NCBI RefSeq assembly: GCF_003122085.1
Contig: NZ_QEXV01000001.1
Location: forward strand, 248,001-312,000
Direction: 5' to 3'
Source: Marinicauda salina
GTDB lineage: Bacteria > Pseudomonadota > Alphaproteobacteria > Caulobacterales > Maricaulaceae
DNA: 64,000 nucleotides
Shown: in pieces, positions 54,156 through 63,793 of the stretch
How positions within the stretch are numbered: the first letter of the stretch is position 1
Layout of the letters: each line of letters starts with the position of its first letter
Translations under genes and position numbers: made by a program
The notes under the pieces: model-generated
What the model saw: only the letters and a program-made list of their open reading frames with translations
The model's database searches: none
What the model was told of the DNA's origin: nothing

Positions 54156-54992
54156 ATGATTTCAGCTCTGATAGCGACGCTGGCGCTGCAGGCCGCGCCC
54201 GAGCCGCCCGGCGATCTGGTCGTCGAACTCTGCAACCGGGCGCCGTTCACCGCGGCGGTCAGCCTGACCTATCCGACTCGCGCCGGCGAGCGTCAGCGAG
54301 GCTGGCTCGCGGTCGAGCCCGACTCCTGCCTCCGCGGCGGCGTCGGAGAGACGGTTGGAAGCGCGGCTCTGGTCCATGCGCGATCCGGCTCGTGGGTCTG
54401 GCCCGCACGGGCGCGCCGGGAAGACGCCGAGACGCGATGCGTGTCCGAAGGCGCGCACAATGGCCCGGCCGCCTCGCCTCCATGCACGGCGGACGCACAG
54501 GAGGCCGTCCATGACCGCGTGACGATGACGCGCGACGGCGAGGGCGCCTACCGACTGTCCTATACGATTTCCTGCGAGGCGCTCGGTCAGGAGGCGGCGC
54601 TCTGCGATCGGGCGCCGCGCGCCGCGGACGGTTCCGCCGAAATCCTGCAACGCGTCGAAATTTGCCGCAGCGGCGAGGCCGACATCTTCGTCGGGACCGG
54701 CGGACCCGTCTCGAACCCGCCCGGGTTCGAAGTCGAGCGCTGGACGCGGGCGCCGGGCGGTGCATGCACGGTGATCGCGCGCACATTCTCGGCCGCGGAG
54801 GTTCGCCTCGTCACGCCCATGGCCACGGGAGACGTCGGAGAAATGCTGGATTCGTGCATCGTGACGGACGAAGGCGGAAACCCCTCGCTCGCGCCCATGC
54901 CCGAGCAGGGCTGCGCGCGCGGCTCCCGCGCAGGCGTGCGCACGGCCACCTTCGGTCCGAGCACGGCGCGCTTCCGGATGACGCTGCCTTGA
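54156..54992 (+). CDS. Secreted protein with DUF1036-like N-terminal part
   Basis: A 278-residue protein with a short signal-like start (about 1-14). The stretch Val-Glu-Leu-Cys-Asn-Arg-Ala-Pro-Phe ... Gly-Trp-Leu-Ala-Val-Glu-Pro-x-Ser-Cys (about 24-60) looks like DUF1036 in periplasmic proteins. Several pairs of Cys suggest disulfides. C-terminal part has no recognised family. Moderate confidence. Confidence 0.65.
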   Translation: MISALIATLALQAAPEPPGDLVVELCNRAPFTAAVSLTYPTRAGERQRGWLAVEPDSCLRGGVGETVGSAALVHARSGSWVWPARARREDAETRCVSEGAHNGPAASPPCTADAQEAVHDRVTMTRDGEGAYRLSYTISCEALGQEAALCDRAPRAADGSAEILQRVEICRSGEADIFVGTGGPVSNPPGFEVERWTRAPGGACTVIARTFSAAEVRLVTPMATGDVGEMLDSCIVTDEGGNPSLAPMPEQGCARGSRAGVRTATFGPSTARFRMTLP

Positions 54993-55137
54993 AGCGTTCG
55001 AAGACGCGCAGTCTGCGAGCGAATCCCGTCTTTCGGCGCGCTTGAACCCGTCTCCCGGGCGTGGTGATTTGCGGAGCGCATGCGTCGACTCGCGCCGACG
55101 CCCGCCGCCAGCCGCAACCCCTCGCCCGGAGAGGCCG

Positions 55138-56394
55138 ATGGTCGTCTACCGCAATGTCGCGATGGTCATGGGCAGCAGCGCGCTGTTCCAGACGGCCGCC
55201 GGCGTGCTCGGCGTGGCCATGCCGCTGGCGATGGCCGCGGCCGAATGGACCGGCGCGGCCATCGGCGGCGTGTTCGCCGCCTACGCCGCGGGTTTCATGA
55301 TCGGGGCGTGGTTCGCGCCGTCCGTGATCCGGTCCGTCGGCCATATCCGCGCCTACGCGGCGTTTTCCGGCGCGGCCGCAGCCCTCACCCTGCTGCTGGC
55401 GCTGAGCTTCGGCTTCTGGTGGTGGCTGCTCGCGCGGATCGGCTTCGGCGTCTGCGCTGCCGCCCTGTTCGCCGTCGCCGAGAGCTGGATCGCCGACGCC
55501 ACGCCGGCCGAGCGGCGCGGCGCGGTCATCTCGGCCTATCAGGTGCTCGGCCGGGCGGGCCTCATTCTCGGCCCGTTCCTCATCACGCTGCCGGCGCTGG
55601 ACCTGATCGAGAGCTTCGTCGTCGCGGGCGCCTTTCTCGCCGTTACGCTGATCCCGATCACCGCGACGCGGCGGGCCCAGCCTGCGCTGCCCGAGACCGA
55701 GCGCGTCTCGCCGTTGCGGCTGTTCGCGATCGCGCCGTCGGCGGCGACGGCCTCCTTCGCCGCCGGCGCCATCAACACGGGAACGATCGCCTTCCTGCCG
55801 ATCTGGGCGCAGGGCCTCCACTCCAGCATCAATATCGGCGGGGCGGCGACGGTCCTGGCGGCGGTCTACGGCGTCTCCATGCTCGTCCAGTGGCCGGTCG
55901 GGAGACTGTCCGATCATGTCGACCGGCGATACGTCATCGCCGGCGCGGCCACCCTGTCCGGCGTGTTCGCGCTGGCGCTCGCGGTTTTCGCCGCCCCCAG
56001 CCTCGCCGTCGGCGCGGCGCTGGCCGGGCTGTGGGGCGCGGCGAGCCTGTCCTACTACGCCGTCGCCGTCGCCCATGCGACGGATCGCTCCCGCGTCGAG
56101 GAGCTGCCGGCGATCGCGTCGGGCATGCTCGTCGTCTGGGCGGCCGGCGCGGTCGTCGGACCGATCCTGGCCGGTCTCGCCTTCGGCGGACCGCTGGCCG
56201 GTCGCGGACTCTTCCTGCTGGTTGCGGCGGGCGGCTTCTTCGTCGCCGCGGCGATGCTGTGGCGCGCCCGGAAGCACGAGGCCACGTCGGAGGAGGAGCG
56301 CCATCCCTTCGTCAACCTGCTCGCCACCTCCGCCGAGCTGGCCGAGATCGAGGAACCCGAGCTGCAGGCCGAAGCCGCCGCAGAGAGCCGCTGA
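55138..56394 (+). CDS. MFS transporter
   Basis: A 418-residue, twelve-helix major facilitator. Motif A in the loop between helices 2 and 3 is degraded, but the Gly-Arg-Leu-Ser-Asp-His-Val-Asp-Arg-Arg repeat between helices 8 and 9 (about 254-263) fits MFS. Closest by eye to the YcaD/YfkF sugar- or drug-like branch. Start at 55138 follows GGAGAGG. A 110-residue membrane protein gene starts 4 bp after its stop. Confidence 0.88.
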   Translation: MVVYRNVAMVMGSSALFQTAAGVLGVAMPLAMAAAEWTGAAIGGVFAAYAAGFMIGAWFAPSVIRSVGHIRAYAAFSGAAAALTLLLALSFGFWWWLLARIGFGVCAAALFAVAESWIADATPAERRGAVISAYQVLGRAGLILGPFLITLPALDLIESFVVAGAFLAVTLIPITATRRAQPALPETERVSPLRLFAIAPSAATASFAAGAINTGTIAFLPIWAQGLHSSINIGGAATVLAAVYGVSMLVQWPVGRLSDHVDRRYVIAGAATLSGVFALALAVFAAPSLAVGAALAGLWGAASLSYYAVAVAHATDRSRVEELPAIASGMLVVWAAGAVVGPILAGLAFGGPLAGRGLFLLVAAGGFFVAAAMLWRARKHEATSEEERHPFVNLLATSAELAEIEEPELQAEAAAESR

Positions 56395-56397
56395 GAC

Positions 56398-56730
56398 ATG
56401 CTGATCCTCGTCATCCTCGTCCCGGCGGTCGCGATGGCGACCCTCGCCGTCGTCCTGCGGCGCCGGCTCGCCGGACTGAGTCTGATGACTTGGCTGGGCT
56501 GGCTTCTCGTCGGCGCCGGGCTCCCCGTCCTCGCCGGACAGCTGCTGAGCCTGTCGTTCTCGGGCGCGGTCGAGGCCGAGATCGCCCGTTGCGAAACCGC
56601 CGGCGGCGCCGATTGCGGCGACCCCGCCGTGCTGCTGATCTTTCCGCTGGTCGGCGGGCTGTCCGGCGCGCTGGGCTGGATCGCCGGCGCCATCACCGCG
56701 CGGCTCGGCGGCGGCCGCAATGAGCAATAA
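56398..56730 (+). CDS. Small membrane protein downstream of the MFS gene
   Basis: A 110-residue protein with three hydrophobic segments (about 3-20, 33-55, 78-101), the second followed by two Cys (about 65 and 72). Starts ATG, 4 bp after the MFS stop, so it probably shares its transcript. No family recognised. Confidence 0.65.
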   Translation: MLILVILVPAVAMATLAVVLRRRLAGLSLMTWLGWLLVGAGLPVLAGQLLSLSFSGAVEAEIARCETAGGADCGDPAVLLIFPLVGGLSGALGWIAGAITARLGGGRNEQ

Positions 56731-56748
56731 TCCGTGAGGCCGGCCGCG

Positions 56749-56776
56749 TTGCGCGCGCCTCGACCGGTGTTATAAC
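56749..56776 (+). promoter_or_regulatory. Candidate sigma70-type promoter of sucCDAB
   Basis: TTGCGC (56749-56754) and TATAAC (56771-56776), 16-bp spacer, about 70 bp upstream of the sucC start. The -10 is unusually good for this GC content. Confidence 0.55.
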
Positions 56777-56844
56777 CCGCCGCGGCCTTCCGCCGTCCGG
56801 CCCGCCCGATCCCTCATTTTCGTTCCTGCGAGAGCTGAGCCGTC

Positions 56845-58041
56845 ATGAACATTCACGAATATCAAGCCAAAGCCGTCCTGCGGGAGTTCGAAGCGCCCGT
56901 CGCCGCGGGCGTCGCCGTCGAGCGCGCCGAGGACGCGCTCAAGGCCGCCAAGTCGCTGCCCGGTCCGCTCTGGGTGGTGAAGGCCCAGATCCACGCCGGC
57001 GGCCGCGGCAAGGGCGAGTTCAAGGAAGCCGAGGCCGGCGAGAAGGGCGGCGTCCGGCTGGCCAAGAGCGCCGAGGACGCCGCCGAGCAGGCCGAGGCGA
57101 TGCTGGGCCACACGCTGGTGACCGCCCAGACCGGGCCCGAGGGCAAGCAGGTCAACCGCGTCTATATCGAGGACGGCGCGGACATCTCGCGCGAGCTTTA
57201 TCTCTCGCTGCTGATCGACCGCTCCGTGGGCCGCGTGGCCTTCGTCGCCTCGACCGAGGGCGGCATGGACATCGAGGCCGTCGCCGAAGAGACGCCCGAC
57301 AAGATCCACACCCTGCCGATCGATCCGCTCACCGGCGTGACCGACGACGACGCCGAACGGCTCGCCGACGCGCTTGAGCTGAAAGAGCCGGCTCGCACCG
57401 ACATGATCCGGCTGGCGCGCATCCTCTACGAGGCCTTCACCGCCAAGGACATGAGCCTCTTGGAAATCAACCCGCTCATCGTCATGGACGACGGCCATCT
57501 GCGCGTCCTCGATTCCAAGGTCAGCTTCGACGGCAACGCGCTGTTCCGCCATCCCGACATCCAGGCGCTGCGCGACAAGTCCGAGGAGGACGAAAAGGAG
57601 ATCGAGGCCTCCGAGCACGATCTCGCCTATATCGCGCTCGACGGGAATATCGGCTGCATGGTCAACGGCGCCGGTCTGGCCATGGCGACGATGGACATCA
57701 TCAAGCTGTATGGCGGCGAGCCGGCGAACTTCCTCGATGTCGGCGGCGGCGCGTCGAAGGAGAAGGTCACCGCGGCGTTCAAGATCATCACCGCCGATCC
57801 GAGCGTGCAGGGGATCCTGGTCAACATCTTCGGCGGCATCATGCGCTGCGACGTCATCGCCGAGGGCGTCGTCGCCGCGGTCAAGGAGGTCGGCCTCCGC
57901 GTGCCGCTGGTCGTCCGCCTGGAGGGCACGAACGTCGACAAGGGCAAGAAGATCCTGAACGAGAGCGGGCTCGACATCACCTCGGCCGACGATCTCGACG
58001 ACGCCGCCAAGAAAATCACCGCCGCCGTGAAGAAGGGCTGA
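56845..58041 (+). CDS. sucC: Succinyl-CoA synthetase beta subunit
   Basis: A 398-residue ATP-grasp subunit (ADP-forming) converting succinyl-CoA to succinate with substrate-level phosphorylation. N-terminus Met-Asn-Ile-His-Glu-Tyr-Gln-Ala-Lys and the grasp motifs Gly-Gly-Arg-Gly-Lys-Gly (about 52), Glu-Ile-Asn-Pro-Leu (about 207) and GGIMRCD (about 331) are present. First gene of sucCDAB, 8 bp before sucD. Confidence 0.97.
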   Translation: MNIHEYQAKAVLREFEAPVAAGVAVERAEDALKAAKSLPGPLWVVKAQIHAGGRGKGEFKEAEAGEKGGVRLAKSAEDAAEQAEAMLGHTLVTAQTGPEGKQVNRVYIEDGADISRELYLSLLIDRSVGRVAFVASTEGGMDIEAVAEETPDKIHTLPIDPLTGVTDDDAERLADALELKEPARTDMIRLARILYEAFTAKDMSLLEINPLIVMDDGHLRVLDSKVSFDGNALFRHPDIQALRDKSEEDEKEIEASEHDLAYIALDGNIGCMVNGAGLAMATMDIIKLYGGEPANFLDVGGGASKEKVTAAFKIITADPSVQGILVNIFGGIMRCDVIAEGVVAAVKEVGLRVPLVVRLEGTNVDKGKKILNESGLDITSADDLDDAAKKITAAVKKG

Positions 58042-58049
58042 TCAGACCG

Positions 58050-58958
58050 ATGTCCATCCTCGTCGACAAAGACACCAAAGTCCTCGTCCAGGGCCTGACC
58101 GGCAAGACCGGCACCTTCCACACCGAGCAGGCGCTCGCCTATTACGGCACGCAGATGGTCGGCGGCGTCCATCCCAAGAAGGGCGGCGAAACCTGGACGG
58201 GCGGCATCGAGAGCTACGCCGAGCTGCCGATCTTCGCCTCCGTCGCCGAAGGCAAGGAAAAGACCGGCGCGACGGCCTCGGTCGTCTACGTGCCGCCCGC
58301 CGGTGCGGCGGCGGCCATCATCGAGGCGATCGACGCCGGCATCGAGCTGATCGTGGCGATCACCGAGGGCATCCCCGTCCTCGACATGGTCGAGGTCAAG
58401 CGCAAGCTCGAGGGCTCGAATTCGCGCCTGCTCGGCCCGAACTGCCCCGGCGTGCTCACCCCCGAAGAGTGCAAGATCGGCATCATGCCGGGCCAGATCT
58501 TCAAGAAGGGCTCGGTCGGCGTCGTTTCGCGCTCGGGCACGCTGACCTATGAAGCCGTGTTCCAGACCACCAACGCCGGGCTCGGCCAGTCGACCGCCGT
58601 CGGCATCGGCGGCGATCCGGTCAAGGGCACCGAGTTCATCGACGTGCTGGAGATGTTCCTCGCCGACGACGAGACCGAGTCGATCATCATGATCGGCGAG
58701 ATCGGCGGCACCGCTGAGGAGGACGCCGCGCAATTCCTCGCCGACGAGGCGAAGAAGGGCCGCAAGAAGCCCGCCGTCGGCTTCATCGCCGGACGCACCG
58801 CCCCGCCGGGCCGCACGATGGGCCACGCCGGCGCCATCGTCGCCGGCGGCAAGGGCGGCGCCGACGACAAGATCGAGGCGATGAAGGCCGCCGGGATCAC
58901 GGTCGCCGACAGCCCGGCGCGCATGGGCTCGACCCTGGTGGACGTGCTGAAGGGCTGA
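58050..58958 (+). CDS. sucD: Succinyl-CoA synthetase alpha subunit
   Basis: A 302-residue CoA-binding, phospho-histidine subunit. CoA-binding segment Gly-Leu-Thr-Gly-Lys-Thr-Gly (about 15-21), Gly-Pro-Asn-Cys-Pro-Gly (about 128) and the phosphohistidine loop Met-Gly-His-Ala-Gly-Ala (about 257) are in place. A 152-bp gap to sucA follows, with a perfect palindrome. Confidence 0.97.
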   Translation: MSILVDKDTKVLVQGLTGKTGTFHTEQALAYYGTQMVGGVHPKKGGETWTGGIESYAELPIFASVAEGKEKTGATASVVYVPPAGAAAAIIEAIDAGIELIVAITEGIPVLDMVEVKRKLEGSNSRLLGPNCPGVLTPEECKIGIMPGQIFKKGSVGVVSRSGTLTYEAVFQTTNAGLGQSTAVGIGGDPVKGTEFIDVLEMFLADDETESIIMIGEIGGTAEEDAAQFLADEAKKGRKKPAVGFIAGRTAPPGRTMGHAGAIVAGGKGGADDKIEAMKAAGITVADSPARMGSTLVDVLKG

Positions 58959-58973
58959 GGCGGCGGCGAGTTT

Positions 58974-58987
58974 CGAACGATCGTTCG
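58974..58987. promoter_or_regulatory. 14-bp perfect palindrome between sucD and sucA
   Basis: CGAACGATCGTTCG is a perfect inverted repeat 16 bp downstream of the sucD stop and about 124 bp before the sucA start. It could be an operator for a dimeric regulator of sucAB or a processing site. No T-tract follows, so it is not a typical terminator. Confidence 0.4.
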
Positions 58988-59110
58988 GGAAATCCGCGGT
59001 TTTCGTTGCGCTTCGGCCTTCTCATCGCCCTCCAACAGGCATAGATGTTGTGGGAACCGACCGCGCGTCCGAGACGGCGCGCGGCCGCAACGCATCCCGC
59101 CCGGGCTGAC

Positions 59111-62101
59111 ATGGCTGACCAACGCTCCCCGCAGAACCAGGCCTTCCTGGAGACGTCCTTCCTCTATGGCGGCAACGCCGCCTATCTCGAGCAGATGGCC
59201 GCGCGCTACGCCGCGGACCCGGCGTCGGTTCCGGCGTCCTGGCGCGCCTTCTTCGAGGAGGTCGGCGACGAAGGCGCCGACTCCCGGCACGCCGCCGGCG
59301 GTCCGGCCTGGAAGCGCGCCGACTGGCCGCGCCGCGCCAACGGCGAGACGGTCGCCGCGCTCGGCGATATCGAGACCGAAACCGCCGCCCTGCCCGACGC
59401 CGTCGCCGAGCGCCTCGGCCCCGAGGCGACCGCCGAAGAGGTCCAGCGCGCGGTCCGGGAGTCGATCTCGGCGATCATGCTCATCCGCGCCTATCGCATG
59501 CGCGGGCATCTCGCCGCCGATCTCGACCCGCTCAAGCTGTCGAACTTCGGCGCGCAGCCGGAGCTCGATCCGGAGAATTACGGATTCAGCGGCGCCGATC
59601 TCGATCGCGAGATCTATATCTGCGGCTATCTCGGCCTCGAGACCGCAACGGTCCGCCAGATCCTCGAAATCCTCAAGCGCACCTATTGCGGCACCTTCGC
59701 CGTCGAGTTCATGCACATCTCCAATCCCGAGGAGAAGGCGTGGCTCCAGGAGCGCATCGAGGGGCCGGACAAGGAGATCGCGTTCTCGAAGAACGGCCGG
59801 ATCGCGATCCTCAAGAAGATCATCGAGGCCGAGACCTTCGAGCGCTTCCTGCACAAGCGCTATCCCGGCACCAAGCGCTTCGGCATCGACGGCGGCGAGT
59901 CGATGGTTCCCGCCCTCGAGCAGATCATCAAGCGCGGCGGCGCGCTGGGCGTCAGCGACATCATCATCGGCATGCCCCACCGCGGCCGGCTCAACGTGCT
60001 CGGCGCGGTGATGGCCAAGCCCTACCGGGTCATCTTCCACGAGTTCCAGGGCGGCGCGACCCTCGGCGCCGACGAGTATTCGTCCGGCGACGTGAAGTAC
60101 CACCTGGGCTCGTCGTCCGACCGGACTTTCGACGACAACGAGGTCCATCTGTCGCTGACGGCCAACCCCTCGCACCTCGAGGCGGTCGACCCGGTGGTGC
60201 TGGGCAAGGCGCGCGCCAAGCAGGCGAAATACCGCCGCGAGCAGGGCGAGAACGCCAACACCGCCTCCCAGGTCCTGCCGCTGCTGCTGCACGGCGACGC
60301 CGCCTTCGCCGGTCAGGGCGTGGTCGCCGAGTGCTTCGGCCTGTCCGGCCTGAAGGGGCACCGCACGGGCGGCGCGATCCATTTCATCGTCAACAACCAG
60401 ATCGGCTTCACCACCGACCCGAAGGATTCGCGGTCCTCGCCCTATCCCTCGGACGTCGCGCTCATGGTCCAGGCGCCGATCTTCCACGTGAACGGCGACG
60501 ACCCCGAGGCGGTGACCTTCGCGGCCAAGGTCGCGACGGAGTACCGGCAGAAGTTCGGCAAGGACGTCGTCATCGACATGTTCTGCTATCGCCGCTTCGG
60601 CCACAACGAAGGCGACGATCCCTCCTTCACCCAGCCGATCATGTACAAGGCGATCTCGGATCATCCCACGACCCGGGACCTGTACGCCGAACGCCTGGTC
60701 GAGGACGGGGTCGTCGGCCAGGACGAGGTCGATTCCTGGGTGAAGGAGTTCGAGGACTTCCTCGACGCCGAATTCGACGCCGGCAAGGGCTACGAGACCC
60801 AGAACGCCGACTGGCTCGACGGCGTGTGGTCGGGCCTCGGCCTGCCCGCCGAGGACGATCGCCGCGGCCAGACGGCCGTCGAAACCGACCAGCTCAAGGC
60901 GGTCGGAGAGGCGATGACCGCCACGCCGGACGGGCTCAACGTGCACAAGACGCTCAAGCGCGTGCTCGACAATCGCCGCAAGGCGGTGGAGTCCGGCGAG
61001 AACATCGACTGGGCGACGGCCGAACATCTCGCCTTCGGCACGCTTCTGACCGAGGGCTTCCCGGTGCGCCTGTCAGGCCAGGATTCCGCCCGGGGCACCT
61101 TCTCCCAGCGCCACTCCCACGTCATCGACCAGCAGACCGAGGAGCGCTACACGCCGCTCAACAATCTCGCCGAGGGCCAGGCCCGATACGAGGTCATCGA
61201 CTCGATGCTGTCGGAGGAGGCCGTGCTCGGCTTCGAGTACGGCTACTCGCTGTCGGCGCCCAACACGCTGGTGATGTGGGAAGCCCAGTTCGGCGACTTC
61301 ACAAACGGCGCGCAGGTCATCATCGACCAATTCATCTCCTCGGCCGAGCGCAAGTGGCTCAGGATGTCGGGCCTCGTGATGCTCTTGCCGCACGGCTATG
61401 AGGGCCAGGGCCCGGAGCACTCCTCGGCGCGGCTCGAGCGCTATCTCCAGCAGTGCGCCGAGGACAACATGCAGGTGGCGAACTGCTCGACCCCGGCGAA
61501 CTACTTCCACATCCTGCGCCGGCAGATTCACCGCAATTTCCGCAAGCCGCTCGTGATCATGACGCCGAAATCGCTGCTGCGTCACAAGCGCTGCGTTTCG
61601 CCGCTGTTCGAGTTCGGGCCGGGCTCGTCCTTCCATCGCGTGCTCTGGGACGACGCCGACGCCAAGGTGCGTCAGGATCGCGACGACGTCGCGACCGGGC
61701 GCACGGAGACCGAACTCGTCGCCGACGAGAAGATCCGCCGCGTCGTGCTGTGCTCGGGCAAGGTCTATTACGACCTGCTCGAAGCGCGCGAGGAGAAGGG
61801 CATGAACGACGTCTATCTCCTGCGCGTCGAGCAGTTCTATCCCTTCCCGGCGAAATCGGTGATCGACGAACTCAAGCGCTTCACCGACGCCGACATGGTC
61901 TGGTGCCAGGAAGAGCCGCGCAACATGGGCGGGTGGAGCTTCGTCGAACCCTATCTCGAGTTCTGCCTGGCCAAGGCCGAGACGCGCATGCCGCGCGTGA
62001 TCTACGCCGGCCGGCCGGCCTCGGCCTCGACGGCCACCGGAACCCTGTCCAAGCACCAGGCCCAGCAGCAAGCCCTCATCGACGACGCGCTCGGCGGCTA
62101 G
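59111..62101 (+). CDS. sucA: 2-oxoglutarate dehydrogenase E1 component
   Basis: A 996-residue thiamine-diphosphate enzyme that decarboxylates 2-oxoglutarate and transfers succinyl to the lipoyl group of SucB. The N-terminal Ser-Phe-Leu-Tyr-Gly-Gly-Asn segment, the Gly-Asp-Ala-Ala-Phe-Ala-Gln/Gly-x-Gly ThDP motif (about 393-405) with Asn-Asn-Gln and the Gly-His-Asn-Glu-Gly-Asp-Asp (about 498) are typical. Start at 59111 from family N-terminus. Third gene of sucCDAB. Confidence 0.97.
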   Translation: MADQRSPQNQAFLETSFLYGGNAAYLEQMAARYAADPASVPASWRAFFEEVGDEGADSRHAAGGPAWKRADWPRRANGETVAALGDIETETAALPDAVAERLGPEATAEEVQRAVRESISAIMLIRAYRMRGHLAADLDPLKLSNFGAQPELDPENYGFSGADLDREIYICGYLGLETATVRQILEILKRTYCGTFAVEFMHISNPEEKAWLQERIEGPDKEIAFSKNGRIAILKKIIEAETFERFLHKRYPGTKRFGIDGGESMVPALEQIIKRGGALGVSDIIIGMPHRGRLNVLGAVMAKPYRVIFHEFQGGATLGADEYSSGDVKYHLGSSSDRTFDDNEVHLSLTANPSHLEAVDPVVLGKARAKQAKYRREQGENANTASQVLPLLLHGDAAFAGQGVVAECFGLSGLKGHRTGGAIHFIVNNQIGFTTDPKDSRSSPYPSDVALMVQAPIFHVNGDDPEAVTFAAKVATEYRQKFGKDVVIDMFCYRRFGHNEGDDPSFTQPIMYKAISDHPTTRDLYAERLVEDGVVGQDEVDSWVKEFEDFLDAEFDAGKGYETQNADWLDGVWSGLGLPAEDDRRGQTAVETDQLKAVGEAMTATPDGLNVHKTLKRVLDNRRKAVESGENIDWATAEHLAFGTLLTEGFPVRLSGQDSARGTFSQRHSHVIDQQTEERYTPLNNLAEGQARYEVIDSMLSEEAVLGFEYGYSLSAPNTLVMWEAQFGDFTNGAQVIIDQFISSAERKWLRMSGLVMLLPHGYEGQGPEHSSARLERYLQQCAEDNMQVANCSTPANYFHILRRQIHRNFRKPLVIMTPKSLLRHKRCVSPLFEFGPGSSFHRVLWDDADAKVRQDRDDVATGRTETELVADEKIRRVVLCSGKVYYDLLEAREEKGMNDVYLLRVEQFYPFPAKSVIDELKRFTDADMVWCQEEPRNMGGWSFVEPYLEFCLAKAETRMPRVIYAGRPASASTATGTLSKHQAQQQALIDDALGG

Positions 62102-62146
62102 ACCGCGCCGCCCCGCCCCCTCCCGAACGAAGGACGAGCCCGCCCC

Positions 62147-63712
62147 ATGACCGACATCACCGTCCCCCAGCTTGGCGAATCCGTGTCCGAGGCCACCGTC
62201 GGGACCTGGCAGGTCTCCGAAGGCGACCAGGTGAGCAAGGACGACATCCTGGTCGAGCTCGAGACCGACAAGGTCTCCGTCGAGGTGCGCGCCGAGGAAG
62301 ACGGCGTGGTGAGTTCGATCACCGCCCAGGAAGGCGACACCGTCGAGATCGGCGCCAAGCTCGGCGAACTCGACGCCGGCGCCGAGGGCGGCGCGAAGGC
62401 GTCCAACGAGAAGAAGGCGGACTCCGGGGAGAAGAAGGGCGACGACGGGGACGCGGCCGAGGCCGAGAAGGCCGAGAGCGCCGAAGCGCCCACCGAATCC
62501 GCGGGCGGCGGCGAAGGCGACGTCATCGAGGCGAAAGTCCCGGTGATGGGCGAAAGCGTCTCGGAGGGCACGGTCGGCTCGTGGCTCGTCCAGCCCGGCG
62601 ATTCCGTCGAGCGCGACCAGGCGCTGATGGAGATCGAGACCGACAAGGTCGCCGTCGAGGTCCCCTCGCCGGTCGCCGGCGTACTCGAGGAGCAGCTCGT
62701 TTCCGAGGGCGACAGCGTCGAACCCGACCAGGTCGTGGCGAAGATCCGCGAAGGCGCGGCGGGCGGCGAAAAGCCCGCGGCGAAGGAGACCGAGGCCTCG
62801 AAAGAGGCGGAGAAGCCCGACGCCGGCGACGGCGAAAAGAAGGCGATGCCGAGCGCGAAGCGCATCGCCGAGGAGAAGGGCGTCGATCTCGAGACGGTCG
62901 AGGGCACCGGCAAGGGCGGCCGCGTGACCAAGGGCGACGCGCTGGCCGCGATCGAGGCCGGCGGCCGTCCGCCCGCGCAGCCCGCCGAGTCCAGGGCGCC
63001 GCGCGAGACCGGTCCGCGCGAGGAGCGGGTGAAGATGACCCGCCTGCGCCAGACCATCGCCAAGCGTCTGAAGGAAGCCCAGAACACCGCGGCGATGCTG
63101 ACGACCTACAACGAGGCGGACATGAGCGAGATCATGGCGCTTCGAAAGGCCGTCCAGGAGGACTTCGTCGCCAAGCACGGCGTCAAGCTCGGCTTCATGA
63201 GCTTCTTCGTGAAGGCGTGCGTCAACGCGCTCAAGGAGATTCCCTCGGTCAACGCCGAGATCGACGGGACCGACATCGTCTACAAGAACTATTACGACAT
63301 GGGCGTCGCGGTCGGCACCGATCGCGGCCTGGTCGTGCCGGTCGTGCGCGATTGCGACGAGAAGTCTCTCGCCCAGATCGAGAAGGACATCATGGATGTC
63401 GGCAAGCGGGCCCGCGACGGCGAGCTCACGCTGGACGAGATGCAGGGCGCGACCTTCACGCTGTCCAACGGCGGGGTCTACGGCTCGCTGATGAGCTCGC
63501 CGATCCTGAACGCGCCGCAATCGGGCATTCTCGGCATGCACAAGATCCAGGAGCGCCCCGTCGCCATCGGCGGCGAGGTGAAGATCCGCCCGATGATGTA
63601 TCTCGCGCTGAGCTACGATCACCGCATCGTCGACGGCAAGGAGGCGGTGACCTTCCTCGTGCGCGTCAAGGAAAGCCTGGAGAAGCCGGAACGGCTGATG
63701 CTGGAGATCTAG
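62147..63712 (+). CDS. sucB: Dihydrolipoyl succinyltransferase E2 with two lipoyl domains
   Basis: A 521-residue E2 core. It has two lipoyl domains in tandem: lipoyl Lys42 and Lys167, each in Glu-Thr-Asp-Lys-Val, with Glu/Lys/Ala-rich linkers (about 80-120, 210-240), then an E3-binding domain (about 243-280) and the catalytic domain with Tyr-Asp-His-Arg-Ile-Val-Asp-Gly (about 490). Most SucB proteins have one lipoyl domain (about 400 residues). lpd is not in the window. Ends with a terminator. Confidence 0.96.
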   Translation: MTDITVPQLGESVSEATVGTWQVSEGDQVSKDDILVELETDKVSVEVRAEEDGVVSSITAQEGDTVEIGAKLGELDAGAEGGAKASNEKKADSGEKKGDDGDAAEAEKAESAEAPTESAGGGEGDVIEAKVPVMGESVSEGTVGSWLVQPGDSVERDQALMEIETDKVAVEVPSPVAGVLEEQLVSEGDSVEPDQVVAKIREGAAGGEKPAAKETEASKEAEKPDAGDGEKKAMPSAKRIAEEKGVDLETVEGTGKGGRVTKGDALAAIEAGGRPPAQPAESRAPRETGPREERVKMTRLRQTIAKRLKEAQNTAAMLTTYNEADMSEIMALRKAVQEDFVAKHGVKLGFMSFFVKACVNALKEIPSVNAEIDGTDIVYKNYYDMGVAVGTDRGLVVPVVRDCDEKSLAQIEKDIMDVGKRARDGELTLDEMQGATFTLSNGGVYGSLMSSPILNAPQSGILGMHKIQERPVAIGGEVKIRPMMYLALSYDHRIVDGKEAVTFLVRVKESLEKPERLMLEI

Positions 63713-63737
63713 GCGTCTCGACCCGACGGCGAAGAAA

Positions 63738-63766
63738 AAGCCCCGCCCGGGTCCCGGGCGGGGCTT
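63738..63766 (+). terminator. Rho-independent terminator after sucB
   Basis: AAGCCCCGCCCGGG pairs with CCCGGGCGGGGCTT, followed by CTTTTTG. Lies 26 bp after the sucB stop; the flanking A-rich stretch would serve the minus-strand gene as well. Confidence 0.9.
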
Positions 63767-63793
63767 CTTTTTGTTCCGACGGGGTTCGGAAAG

